Source: Bacillota bacterium (GTDB taxonomy: Bacteria > Bacillota > Clostridia > Saccharofermentanales > Fastidiosipilaceae). Taken from it: a stretch of DNA of 64,000 nt. Below the pieces are notes generated by a model that was not told where the DNA came from, searched no databases, and saw nothing but the letters and a program-made list of their open reading frames with translations. The stretch is from positions 124,001 through 188,000 of the forward strand of contig JASGUU010000044.1 of the NCBI GenBank assembly GCA_030057555.1. Direction: 5' to 3'. Positions 18,372-27,335 of the stretch are shown piece by piece; position 1 is the stretch's first letter, and every line of letters begins with the position of its first letter. A program made the translations under genes and the position numbers.

Positions 18372-20882
18372 GTGAGCATCGAGAAGCCGCTTGTCATTTC
18401 CGTCGCCGTCACCGCCCTCGCCTCCTTTGTGCACCGCAGCGGCGGACTCGGCCGCCTGACCTACAGCAGTTTCTCCGGCAGCGAGGGAACGCGGCTGCAT
18501 CGTCTTTTTTATGCCAGGCTCGACGAATACCTCCCCGGCATCCAGGGTTCCAGCGAAGTCCGTCTGACGGCGGACTACAGCAGCCCCGACCTCACCCTGC
18601 GCGTTCAGGGCCGCGCCGACCTGATGCTTGTCGATCCCGACACGGGCGAGCGCTGGCCGCTCGAGGTGAAGACCACGGCGGCCGCCCTCGGCGATCTGCC
18701 CGCCGGCGGCGACCCTCTGCACTGGGCCCAGGCCCGCCTCTACGCCTGGCTCGAACAGTCGTCAAACCCCTCCCCCACCGGCCTGGCACGCTATGGCCTC
18801 GCCTATATCTCCGCCCTCGAAAACGAAGTCCGCATCCTCACCCGCGAGGAGAGCCTCGCGGAGCTGAAGGCCTGGTATGCGGAAACCTGCTCTGCCTACC
18901 TCTCCTTCGCCCGCAATCTCCGCGTCTACCGCGAACGCCGCGACCGCTCCATACGGGCCATGCGCTTCCCCTATCCCAGCCTGCGGTCGGGCCAGCGCGA
19001 GTTCATGCGCCGTGTCCTGCAGCAGCTGCGCAGCCACGCCCCCCTCCTGGTTGAGGCGCCGACGGGAACCGGGAAAACCATGTCCACTCTCTATCCCGCG
19101 ATCAAGGGACTCGGCGCCGGCATGATGGAGCAGATCTTCTATCTGACCGCCCGCACCTCGACGGGCGATGTCGCCTGTGCCGCTGTCAGAACACTGCAGG
19201 AACAGGGCCTCATCCTGCGCATGGTACAGCTGACAGCGAAGGAGAAGCTCTGTCCCGTTCCGGAACTCTTCTGTGACACGATTCTCTGTCCCTATGCCCG
19301 CGACTACTATCGGCAGGCCCGCGCTGCCATCGACGAGGGGCTGCTGCATCCCGCCGTGAACAGTGAACTCGTCTCACAGCTGGCACGAAAGTACCATGTC
19401 TGTCCCTTCGAGCTGCAGCTTGATATCTCCAGCTATGCCGATCTCATCATAGGCGACTACAACTATGCCTTTGACCCGCGTGTCCGCCTCGAGCGCTTCT
19501 TCGGCGAACGCGTCTTCCGCCACGCCCTGCTGATCGACGAGGCTCACAATCTTCCCGACCGGGCCAGGCAGATGTACGGCCAGGCACTGGAGCTGGCCGC
19601 CTTCCGCGAGCTGCGCCGCAGCCTCGAAGCCGAACTGCCGCGGGCGGCGGCCGTACTGGATCCCGTCATCCAGTACTTCGAGGCGGCCGAGCGCCATATC
19701 AGCGCCGGCGGCGAAGTCAGGGGCGGCCTCCTCCTCGCCGAGGAGGCCAGACTGCCCAGCTGGCGCGAACTGGAGCCGGAACTGGCCCTGGTCCGCACGC
19801 TGCAGGCGGAGCGCTTCCTCGCCCTCGGCTCCCCCCTGCCGCGTCTCAACCGCCTGCTCGGCTGGCTCGTCATGCGCCTGCGTGACGTGCTCGAAGCGCT
19901 GGACGCCCCCGACATCAGGCGCCGGACGCTGGACATCTACTTTGCAGCCCTCTTCTTCCTGCGCATCATGGACGCCTACTGGGGACCGGCCTTTATCCTG
20001 ACGGCCTCGGCCCGTGACGGCCCTCTGGTCCTCTCGGCTCTCTGTCTCGACGCCTCGGCCTTCATCCGCGACACCTACCGTGGCCAGCACAGTGCCATCT
20101 TCTTCTCCGCCACCCTGTCACCGCTGTTCTGGTTCGCCCGCGCCTTCGGCGGCCCCGACCGCGATGACCGGCCGGATATCCTGCAGCTGCACTCGCCCTT
20201 TCCCCCGGAAAACCGGCTCGTCATCCTGCACGAGGGAATCGACACCGACTACCGGCACCGTCAGGACAGCGCCTCCGAACTCGCCCGCGCCATCGCCCTG
20301 GCCGCCCTGCGGGCCGCGGGAAACGTGCTCTGCTTCTTCCCCTCCTATGCCTACATGGATCTGGTCATGCCGCGCCTGGAGGCCCTTCTCAGGCGTCACG
20401 ATCTGCTGCTGCTGCGCCAGACGCGGCAGATGAACGACGCGGAACGCCGGGCCTTTCTCGCGGCTTTCGAGAGCGGCAGCAGCGGGAGGAAAACGCTGGG
20501 CATCGCCGTTCTGGGCGGCGCTTTCGGCGAGGGCATCGATCTCGTCGGCGAGAGTCTGACGGCCGTCATCGTGGTCGGCGTCGGACTGCCCGGCATCGGG
20601 CCGGAGCGGGAGATACTGCTGCAGTACTACGACGAGAGAGATGAAAACGGCTTCGAGCAGGCATATCTCTTTCCCGGCTTCATCCGCGTTCTCCAGGCTG
20701 CCGGCCGTCTGATCCGCTCGGATCTGGATACGGGTTTCATCCTGCTGGTCGACCGCCGTTACGGACGCCCGGATTATCGCCGGCTGCTGCCGGAAGACTG
20801 GTCCCCGGTGAACTGCAGCACGCTCGAGGAGCTGAACGCCCTCCTGCTCGAGGCGCCTCAGTCCGACCCCTCTGTCTCCTGA
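18372..20882 (+). CDS. XPD/DinG-like superfamily 2 helicase with N-terminal PD-(D/E)XK nuclease-like domain
   Basis: The 836-residue protein couples two modules. Residues 25-125 look like a RecB/Cas4-type nuclease fold: GRADLMLVDP (near 81) and LEVKTT (near 98) supply the D...ExK motif, followed by a Q-x-x-Y-like AQARLYAWL. The helicase part has Walker A EAPTGTGKT (near 229), four cysteines (about 294, 300, 306, 343) in the place of the XPD Fe-S cluster, DEAH in LLIDEAHNL (near 388), and motifs V-VI (GEGIDLVGE, QAAGRLIRS). Such 5'-3' helicases act in repair and R-loop or structure removal; a specific role here is not known. It uses a GTG start after AAGGGAGG. It converges on recO with a 25-bp overlap. 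Confidence 0.88.
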   Translation: MSIEKPLVISVAVTALASFVHRSGGLGRLTYSSFSGSEGTRLHRLFYARLDEYLPGIQGSSEVRLTADYSSPDLTLRVQGRADLMLVDPDTGERWPLEVKTTAAALGDLPAGGDPLHWAQARLYAWLEQSSNPSPTGLARYGLAYISALENEVRILTREESLAELKAWYAETCSAYLSFARNLRVYRERRDRSIRAMRFPYPSLRSGQREFMRRVLQQLRSHAPLLVEAPTGTGKTMSTLYPAIKGLGAGMMEQIFYLTARTSTGDVACAAVRTLQEQGLILRMVQLTAKEKLCPVPELFCDTILCPYARDYYRQARAAIDEGLLHPAVNSELVSQLARKYHVCPFELQLDISSYADLIIGDYNYAFDPRVRLERFFGERVFRHALLIDEAHNLPDRARQMYGQALELAAFRELRRSLEAELPRAAAVLDPVIQYFEAAERHISAGGEVRGGLLLAEEARLPSWRELEPELALVRTLQAERFLALGSPLPRLNRLLGWLVMRLRDVLEALDAPDIRRRTLDIYFAALFFLRIMDAYWGPAFILTASARDGPLVLSALCLDASAFIRDTYRGQHSAIFFSATLSPLFWFARAFGGPDRDDRPDILQLHSPFPPENRLVILHEGIDTDYRHRQDSASELARAIALAALRAAGNVLCFFPSYAYMDLVMPRLEALLRRHDLLLLRQTRQMNDAERRAFLAAFESGSSGRKTLGIAVLGGAFGEGIDLVGESLTAVIVVGVGLPGIGPEREILLQYYDERDENGFEQAYLFPGFIRVLQAAGRLIRSDLDTGFILLVDRRYGRPDYRRLLPEDWSPVNCSTLEELNALLLEAPQSDPSVS

Positions 20883-21721
20883 GCCTCACGGCGCGGCCAG
20901 GTGATTTCCCGCTGGAAGCTCGCGAGTTCGCCCAGCATCTGCCAGGAGGGCCCGGGGCGCTCCACCGTCCAGCCGACCAGCTCACGGACGAAGGCATGGA
21001 AATCCACCTCCGCTCCCGGACTCAGCCGGGCCCGGAACAGCCGTGCCGGAGGGGCCTCCTGAAACCAGCCAAGTGCACGGAGCAGGGGCGCCGAAAGAGG
21101 CACGAGCATCATGCCTTCACCGTTGGCTTCGCGACGTCCGGCCTCGGCTCGCTGGTGCTCTTCACAGAGCAGGCCATGCTCGGCAAAGGACCAGACCCCG
21201 GCCGTCCCCGACCTGTGGGGGCGCCCGCAGAGCACGCAGGCGTCGAAGCGCAGCGAAAAGCCGCCCAGAGTCAAGAGGCGCAGCACGGCCACATGCAGGA
21301 TGAGGCGCAGTCTCTCCTCCGGCGCACTTTCGAGGGCATAAAATGCGTGCAGCAGCAGCTCCCAGAGCTGCGGCGCAGCTTCCTCGGAGGCATCGACGAA
21401 GAGATCGCAGCAGAGTTCGGCGAGCACCGTCGCCGCCGTCAGGCGGACGATATCCCGGCGCAGACCCGGGAAGCCGTACTCCAGCTCCGCCTGATCCACC
21501 CGCAGCCGGCCGCGGTAGTCGAAGATCTGAAAACGGCTGAGCACGGCGAGCTCGACGGCGGCCGCCTGGCCCTGTCGCGAGCGGCGCAGTCCGCGGGCGC
21601 CCAGTTCCAGCAGGCCGCGTTCGGGATTGAGGACGGTCAGAAAGAGATCTGCCTCGCCGTAGGGACGTCGCCCCAGCACGAGGCCACGCAGATCGAGGCG
21701 CTCCCGGGCGTAGCCGGCCAT
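20858..21721 (-). CDS. recO: DNA repair protein RecO
   Basis: RecO assists RecR in loading RecA onto SSB-coated single-strand gaps. The 287-residue protein has an N-terminal OB fold (LRGLVLGRRPYGEADLFLTVL, residues 11-31, with the typical ARG-LRRSRQG segment) and a helical C-terminal domain holding a zinc-finger-like set (CVLCG near 158 and C-EEH near 183). It starts 1 bp after the era-part stop and is probably translationally coupled. Its 3' end overlaps the convergent helicase gene. Confidence 0.92.
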   Translation of the reverse strand: MAGYARERLDLRGLVLGRRPYGEADLFLTVLNPERGLLELGARGLRRSRQGQAAAVELAVLSRFQIFDYRGRLRVDQAELEYGFPGLRRDIVRLTAATVLAELCCDLFVDASEEAAPQLWELLLHAFYALESAPEERLRLILHVAVLRLLTLGGFSLRFDACVLCGRPHRSGTAGVWSFAEHGLLCEEHQRAEAGRREANGEGMMLVPLSAPLLRALGWFQEAPPARLFRARLSPGAEVDFHAFVRELVGWTVERPGPSWQMLGELASFQREITWPRREAQETEGSD

Positions 21722-21722
21722 C

Positions 21723-23303
21723 CTAGCGGCCGGCCAGATCCGCCGGATCGGCCGCCGCGCCGCTACTGCGGCCGATGTCGTAGTCGTTGAGAATCGAGCT
21801 GCGGTTACGCCAGTCCTCGCGCACCTTCACAAAGGTCTCGAGGTAGACCGGACAGCCGAGCAGCTCCTCCATGCGCCGGCGCGCGGCGCTGCCGATCATC
21901 TTGAGGCGGCGGCCGCCTTCGCCGATGAGAATGGCCTTGTGACGTTCCTTGTCACAGACGATGCTGGCGTGAATGCGCACCAGACTGCGCCTGCCCTCCT
22001 CTTCGCCCTCCTCGATGCCCTCCCCGCCGTCGCGCTCCCCGTCGTCGAAAAGTTCCTCGAAGCTGTCGATGTGCACGCCCGTTCCGTGCGGGATCTCGTC
22101 ATGGACGTAGAGCAGGATCTGTTCGCGCAGATACTCGGCGACCAGCTGACGCTCCGTCTGGTCGGTGAAGCTGTCCGGCTCGTAGAGCATGGGGCTCACA
22201 GGCAGCAGCGGAGTCAGAACATCCAGCATCTCCGTGACGCCGTCGGCCTCGAGGGCGGACAGGGGCACAATCTCGCTTTCGGGATAGCCGGCATGGAGGC
22301 GGGACATCAGCGGCAGCATCTGCTCCTTCGCGGCGAGCAGGTCGATTTTATTGAGGACAAAGAGCAGCGGTCTCCCGAGTTCGCGGGCGCGCTCGATCAT
22401 GGCGCTTTCTTCCGGGTAGAGCACTTTGGCTCTGGCATCCAGCAGCAGGAGCACGGCGTCGGCATCTCGTACGGCCGCGAACGAACGGCGCATCATGCGC
22501 TCGCCGAGCCGGTGCCGGGGCTCATGCAGGCCCGGCGTATCGACAAAAATGAACTGCGCGTTCTCGCGGTTGACGATGGCCCGGATGCTGTGCCGGGTGG
22601 TCTGCGCCTTCTGCGACACAATCGCGAGGCGGTTGCCGGCCAGTTGATTGAGCAGCGTTGACTTCCCGACATTGGGCCGTCCGACGAGAGCGATGAAACC
22701 GGCGCGAAACTCCGGTTCTTCACCCGCTGCGCCACCCGCTTCCCGGCCATCCCCGGCCGCAGCCGGTTCCGCTTCGAGTCCGAGACCGCTCTGTTCCATG
22801 GCGGCGCTCGCGAGGGCCCGCATCCTCAGCTCGGCCTCCTCGTCCTCATGCTCGTAGCCGAGCAGATGCAGCAGGCCGTGAACCGCGAGATAGGCGAGCT
22901 CGCGCTCGAACGAATGTCCGCTCTCCGCGGCCTGCAGTTCGGCGATCTCGGGGCAGATCAGGATGTCGCCCAGAGAGACGGCCACAGCCTGTCCCTCTTC
23001 ATCACGCTCAAAGTCCGCCGGCCCGGCCGCCTCGGCCGCATCCGCGCCGAAATCCAGCAGAGGAAAGGAGAGGACATCCGTTTCCGCATCCACGGCCCTC
23101 GCTTCGGCATTCAGCCTGCGAATCGCTGACCGTGATAGCCAGCTCAGTTCGACGCCGGCTTCAAGCTCCGCCAGTGCCGGAGGCAGCGCGTCCGCGGCCG
23201 CGAGCTCCCACGCCGCGGCCAAAGCGTCCTCGACCGCCGCTCTCGCGGCCTTCAGTCTGGCGCCCGGAATCTTCCGCTGGTGGTTCGTGATCGTCAGCTT
23301 CAT
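21723..23303 (-). CDS. fusion of endoribonuclease YbeY and GTPase Era
   Basis: One 526-residue reading frame carries two usually separate proteins. Residues 1-165 are YbeY: zinc-ligand motif HGLLHLLGYEH (about 141-151) and the DVLSFPL segment. After an Ala/Glu/Gly-rich linker (about 165-200) follows Era: G1 GRPNVGKST (near 206), G3 DTPGLHEP (near 253), G4 NKIDLL (near 316) and a KH domain with ILIGEGGRRLKMIG (near 457). Both proteins act in 16S rRNA maturation and 30S assembly. The ATG at 23303 (MKLTITNHQRK) is the normal YbeY start and has an AGG-rich site; a longer in-frame extension to 23381 is antisense-free but overlaps pgpH and is unlikely. In Bacillus dgkA and cdd lie between ybeY and era; they are missing here. 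An acidic insertion (D/E/G-rich, near residues 415-435) interrupts Era before the KH domain. Confidence 0.93.
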   Translation of the reverse strand: MKLTITNHQRKIPGARLKAARAAVEDALAAAWELAAADALPPALAELEAGVELSWLSRSAIRRLNAEARAVDAETDVLSFPLLDFGADAAEAAGPADFERDEEGQAVAVSLGDILICPEIAELQAAESGHSFERELAYLAVHGLLHLLGYEHEDEEAELRMRALASAAMEQSGLGLEAEPAAAGDGREAGGAAGEEPEFRAGFIALVGRPNVGKSTLLNQLAGNRLAIVSQKAQTTRHSIRAIVNRENAQFIFVDTPGLHEPRHRLGERMMRRSFAAVRDADAVLLLLDARAKVLYPEESAMIERARELGRPLLFVLNKIDLLAAKEQMLPLMSRLHAGYPESEIVPLSALEADGVTEMLDVLTPLLPVSPMLYEPDSFTDQTERQLVAEYLREQILLYVHDEIPHGTGVHIDSFEELFDDGERDGGEGIEEGEEEGRRSLVRIHASIVCDKERHKAILIGEGGRRLKMIGSAARRRMEELLGCPVYLETFVKVREDWRNRSSILNDYDIGRSSGAAADPADLAGR

Positions 23304-25548
23304 CTGGATACCTGACCCTCTCATGGAATTGGCCCTGATAGACCTGCATGCAGGCCCGGATGATCGCTTCGACATCGGCAAAGCTGAGTCCGCTCGCCGT
23401 CATCTGGTCCTGTTCGATCTTGTGCTTCACAATCCGGCGCGCGAGCTCTTCGACCCCCTGCACCGTATTCGTCCGGGTCGAGCGCACTGCCGCCTCGAGG
23501 GCATCGCAGATGCTGACGATGGCCGACTCGCGAGTGCGCGGGCCGTGCCAGGGATAGCGGAAGTGGCGGATCTCCGGCGGCTCCTCGCCGCGCTCCTCGG
23601 CCATTTTCTTGGCCTGATGATAGAAAGATACCTGCAGCTGGTTGCCGTGATGTTCGGTAATGATCGCCTGGATCGGCTGCGGCAGGCGGTAGCGCTTGGC
23701 GATCCTGAGACCGTTCTCCACATGGCCGATGATGAAGCGCACCGACTCCTCGGGCAGCAGGCGGTCATGGGGATTGTAGTCGGTCTGATTTTCGGTAAAC
23801 ATCTCGGGATGCTCGAGCTTCCCGATGTCGTGATAGTAGGCGCCCACCCGCACCAGCAGACTGTCGGCACCGATCGCATCGGCGGCCGCCTCGCCGAGAT
23901 TGGCCACCATCATTGAGTGCTGGTTGCTGCCCGGGGCTTCGAGGAAGAGGCGCCGCAGCAGCGGCTGGCCGGGCTGGGCCAGCTGGATCAGGCGCATCGG
24001 CGAGACCTGGCTCAGGAAGGATTCAAAAATCGGCATCGACCCGACCGCCGCCACCGCCGCCAGGCCGCCCGTCAGTCCGCTGTAAAGAGCGTTCTGTCCG
24101 ACGGTGAAGATCCCGTGTTTCTGCAGCATGCCGTAGAGTGCCGCCGCACCGGCGCCGGACAGAGCCGCCGCCACGATCAGGCGGGCCTGGCTGTCCTTTT
24201 TATGATAGGACGAGGCGAGCAGGGCCATGACGATCGTCGACGCCGTGTGCACGAAAAGCGCTGAGGGATCCTGATAGCACAGCGGCAGGATCGCAAGCAT
24301 CGTCAGGATCGAGAGGCCGACGCTGATGCGCAGGCCGAAATACACCCCCAGAATGATCGCGACGTAGCTGATCGGGACAGCCAGCACGGAAAAGCGCGCG
24401 GTCCAGGAGGAGAGCAGGATCGTCAGCATCATCGTGATCAGGATGGCGAGCTCGTCACCGCCGGAGAGTTTGCGCTCGGGCGTGCGGGCGTAGTTGATGT
24501 AAAAAATGGTGAGGACCATGACAAAGAGCAGCAGCGTCGTGATGGCGAGCAGATGGCGCCAGTCCGTCTCGTTGCTCTCGATGAGATCGAGATACTCGAG
24601 ACGCTCCATAATTTCCGGTGTAATTGTCTCTCCGACACTGACGATGCGGGTGCCCTGGGGAATCATGACGGGGCTCTCGAGGGCGCGGTTGTACTCGGCC
24701 TCGCGGGCGGCCTCGCTCGCCGCCGCATCATAGACCAGATTGGGTTCGAGAAAGAGCGTCAGCAGCCGCCCGACGAGAGAGAATTCGCTGCGGTAGAACT
24801 CGACGGACTGCACGAGCTCGCTGCCGCGCGTGGCAATGGCGCTCGCGAGACTGGTGGTATCATGCCCCTCATCCATGATCTGCTTTGCGATGTCCTCGGT
24901 CTGGTGACGGATGCTGGCAAAGATCGAGCCGTTGAGACCGACGAGAATGGCGGCGTCGTCCCGTTCGATCAGGGCATTGAGCCGGTGGCGGCTGTCATCC
25001 TGCAGCCGTTCGGCCGCCCTGTTGAGCTGTGTCTGACTGAAAAAAAGGGCGGTGTCGTCGGCATTCGGAGTCGCCGGTTCCCTGATTTCGACGGTCCCGG
25101 CCGCTTCCTGGGCACTGATACCCCCTCCGGCCGTGCCCGGCCGGGTCACGGAAGGCTCCGTTTCTGCCTCTGTCGACGGCAGCGTCGTCTCCGCCGTCGT
25201 CGCACGCGGCACCTGGTCGATGATCTGCCGCGTCTCGTCAACCAGATCCTGGCGGATCTCCGCAGCTATGTCGAAGAAGGATGAGAGCCGCTCCAGGGCC
25301 GCTTCCGAGATCTCGCCCGAGCGGTTCAGCACGCGCGCGGTGCGGGCGGCGGCGAGGCGGGCCCGCTGCTCGGTGGCGGTGACGTCCGGCAGTTCCTTCT
25401 GGGCCGCGATGTCAACCAGCGAGACCTGGCCAAGCTCCAGGACGTAGCGGCGCGGCCGGCTGTTGACATAGACGAAGCCGAGCGAAATCAGGTAGGCCAG
25501 CAGCAGCACCGCCAGTTTGACGACAATGGATGGTTTTCGTTCCGTCAC
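23161..25548 (-). CDS. pgpH: PgpH-type 7TM-HD phosphodiesterase (probable cyclic-di-AMP hydrolase)
   Basis: The 795-residue membrane protein matches the 7TMR-HDED family: an N-terminal membrane helix (8-28), a large extracytoplasmic domain (about 30-340), a cluster of membrane helices (about 345-540), and a cytoplasmic HD domain with QHSMMVANL, the HDIGK motif (near 569) and downstream HVENG and EHHG histidines. PgpH hydrolyses c-di-AMP in Listeria and relatives. It uses a GTG start forming a 4-bp GTGA overlap with phoH. Its C-terminal 47 residues are an Arg/Gly-rich tail whose DNA is shared with the 5' end of ybeY-era; family homology ends at about VRYPDE just before this. Confidence 0.9.
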   Translation of the reverse strand: MTERKPSIVVKLAVLLLAYLISLGFVYVNSRPRRYVLELGQVSLVDIAAQKELPDVTATEQRARLAAARTARVLNRSGEISEAALERLSSFFDIAAEIRQDLVDETRQIIDQVPRATTAETTLPSTEAETEPSVTRPGTAGGGISAQEAAGTVEIREPATPNADDTALFFSQTQLNRAAERLQDDSRHRLNALIERDDAAILVGLNGSIFASIRHQTEDIAKQIMDEGHDTTSLASAIATRGSELVQSVEFYRSEFSLVGRLLTLFLEPNLVYDAAASEAAREAEYNRALESPVMIPQGTRIVSVGETITPEIMERLEYLDLIESNETDWRHLLAITTLLLFVMVLTIFYINYARTPERKLSGGDELAILITMMLTILLSSWTARFSVLAVPISYVAIILGVYFGLRISVGLSILTMLAILPLCYQDPSALFVHTASTIVMALLASSYHKKDSQARLIVAAALSGAGAAALYGMLQKHGIFTVGQNALYSGLTGGLAAVAAVGSMPIFESFLSQVSPMRLIQLAQPGQPLLRRLFLEAPGSNQHSMMVANLGEAAADAIGADSLLVRVGAYYHDIGKLEHPEMFTENQTDYNPHDRLLPEESVRFIIGHVENGLRIAKRYRLPQPIQAIITEHHGNQLQVSFYHQAKKMAEERGEEPPEIRHFRYPWHGPRTRESAIVSICDALEAAVRSTRTNTVQGVEELARRIVKHKIEQDQMTASGLSFADVEAIIRACMQVYQGQFHERVRYPDEADDHEPPAEDSGRQTEGRESGGRGRFGRGVGARGRGRAASGTGGA

Positions 25549-26537
25549 CTGTTTGTCCTGTGCTTTTCATATGCCTCGTAGGCGCGGATTACGCGCTGTA
25601 CGAGGTCGTTGCGAACCACATCGCGGTCGGTCAGGTCGACAAAGGCGATGCCCTCGACATGCTGCAGGATGCGGCGCACTTCCTTCAGGCCGCTGCGCTT
25701 GTCCCGGGGCAGGTCGATCTGGGTGATGTCGCCGGTGACGACGGCACGCGAGTGGTAGCCGATGCGGGTGAGAAACATCTTCATCTGTTCCGGTGTCGTA
25801 TTCTGGGCCTCGTCGAGAATGATGAAGCTCGAGTCGAGCGTGCGGCCGCGCATGTAGGCCAGCGGCGAGACCTCGATGGCGCCACGCTCGACCTGCAGCT
25901 GATAGGTTTCCGGCCCCATCAGCTCGAACAGGGCGTCATAGAGCGGACGCATGTAGGGGTCGACCTTCGTCTGCAGGTCGCCCGGCAGAAAGCCCAGCTT
26001 CTCTCCCGCCTCCACCGCCGGACGCGTCAGAATGATGCGTTCGTATTCGCCGGCGCGGAAGGCGGCGACGGCCAGGGCGACGGCGAGGAAAGTCTTCCCT
26101 GTACCCGCCGGGCCGATGGCGAAGGTCACGTCGTGTTTGCGGATGGCCTCGACATAGCGGGCCTGTCCGTTGGTCTTTGAACGTATCGGCCTGCCCTTCG
26201 CGGTCACGCAGACGGCGTCGGGGGCATAGGACATGACCTGGGCGAAGGCGCCCTCGCCGGCCTGCTCGCCGAGATAGGCGACCGTCTGTTCGGATATCTC
26301 CTGGCCTTCGCGGCTCAGGGCCAGCAGCTTGTTGACCACGATGCCGGCCGCCTCGACGTTGTGCTCGTTATGGCCATGGATGACGAGACCGTCCGCTCCC
26401 GGCTCGATGCTGACGTCCAGCTGGCGTTCGAGACGCTGGATGCGATGGTTGACGGAGCCGAGGACATCGACGAGCTGGCCGGTGTGCTCGACGGGGATCA
26501 CTTTCTGCATGACAGACTGTTTACGACCTGCTTTCAT
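25545..26537 (-). CDS. phoH: PhoH-like ATPase
   Basis: The 330-residue protein is a PhoH-family P-loop ATPase, often linked to RNA metabolism and near-universal upstream of pgpH-ybeY-era. Walker A GPAGTGKT (near 142) and Walker B FIILDEAQN (near 233) are intact, with the TRPAVEAGEKLGFLPG signature. A KH-like region is at the N-terminus. Two ATGs are possible: 26537 and 26510 (MQKVIPVEHTG); neither has a strong ribosome-binding site, and homologue length favours 26510. Confidence 0.92.
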   Translation of the reverse strand: MKAGRKQSVMQKVIPVEHTGQLVDVLGSVNHRIQRLERQLDVSIEPGADGLVIHGHNEHNVEAAGIVVNKLLALSREGQEISEQTVAYLGEQAGEGAFAQVMSYAPDAVCVTAKGRPIRSKTNGQARYVEAIRKHDVTFAIGPAGTGKTFLAVALAVAAFRAGEYERIILTRPAVEAGEKLGFLPGDLQTKVDPYMRPLYDALFELMGPETYQLQVERGAIEVSPLAYMRGRTLDSSFIILDEAQNTTPEQMKMFLTRIGYHSRAVVTGDITQIDLPRDKRSGLKEVRRILQHVEGIAFVDLTDRDVVRNDLVQRVIRAYEAYEKHRTNR

Positions 26538-26580
26538 TTATGCCCAAAACATGCTTTCTATCTGGAACTCCTCTCCATGT

Positions 26581-26586
26581 ATTATA
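26581..26586 (-). promoter_or_regulatory. probable -10 element of phoH operon
   Basis: A perfect TATAAT on the minus strand lies 44-50 bp before the phoH start, in the only gap of this operon (26538-26609). The matching -35 region is poor, so confidence is limited. Confidence 0.4.
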
Positions 26587-26609
26587 GCGAAGGGAGGTCG
26601 GAACCGTCT

Positions 26610-27335
26610 CTAGTCATCGGCCGTCAGCAGCCCGAAACGGTAGGCGGGACTTTCCTTCCCCAGAGCGGGCAGCTGCACCGTCTCCACCTTCTCCAGGCTG
26701 ACACCGATGCCCTTGACCAGCAGATTGGAGACATAGGATCCCAGCAGGCTGTAGGTCGAGGCAATCTGCTCGGGATCGCCGATGACACGGATGGTATAGA
26801 TGCCGTCGCTCGCGCTGACGATGTTGCCGTTGATGACGATCTGCTGATCCGGGAAGGAACCCGTCGTCAGAATTTCGGACATCGCCACCAGCCGTTCGCC
26901 GTTGATGGCGATTCCCTGGGCGTTGCCGGCCCGCAGGAAGTTGACGAAGGTCAGCAGGTGGTTATGGTCGACCTTGGCATTTTTGCCGTCGACGATGGTG
27001 ATATGGGCACCCGGGCCCTCGACGGCGACCAGGCCGGCGAATATTTCGAGCTGGCGGTTCTCGGCCATGACCTGATTCAGCGCGACGTTGTCACCCTCCT
27101 GTTCGCCCTGCAGGGCGCGGAGATTGTCGCGCAGACGGTTATTTTGTTCGGCGAGCTCGGCGTTGGCCAGCTGCAGATCGATGACGAAGTCGCGCAGCTC
27201 GTCAGCTGAGGCGGTATCGGCAACCTTCGCCCGCGAGGCCTCGCTGACGTTTTTGAACTGCAGGGCGACCAGCACACCGATAACGATGCACAGCAGCAGG
27301 ATAACCAGGCGTGCGGGACGGCTCTGACGCTTCAT
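26610..27335 (-). CDS. DUF881 family membrane-anchored protein (second copy)
   Basis: The 241-residue protein has an N-terminal transmembrane helix (about 9-26), a coiled coil (about 40-85) and the DUF881 domain (about 95-225) with VEGPGAHITIVDG, NFLRAGNAQGIAINGERL and the VINGN segment. DUF881 proteins resemble YlxW-type proteins found near division genes; their biochemical role is not established. It overlaps the upstream paralogue by 4 bp (ATGA). Confidence 0.85.
   Translation of the reverse strand: MKRQSRPARLVILLLCIVIGVLVALQFKNVSEASRAKVADTASADELRDFVIDLQLANAELAEQNNRLRDNLRALQGEQEGDNVALNQVMAENRQLEIFAGLVAVEGPGAHITIVDGKNAKVDHNHLLTFVNFLRAGNAQGIAINGERLVAMSEILTTGSFPDQQIVINGNIVSASDGIYTIRVIGDPEQIASTYSLLGSYVSNLLVKGIGVSLEKVETVQLPALGKESPAYRFGLLTADD

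Noticed and set aside
23304-23381. Longer ybeY-era start at 23381
   Set aside because: The extra 26 residues are unlike any YbeY N-terminus, while the ATG at 23303 matches the family start and has a suitable ribosome-binding site.
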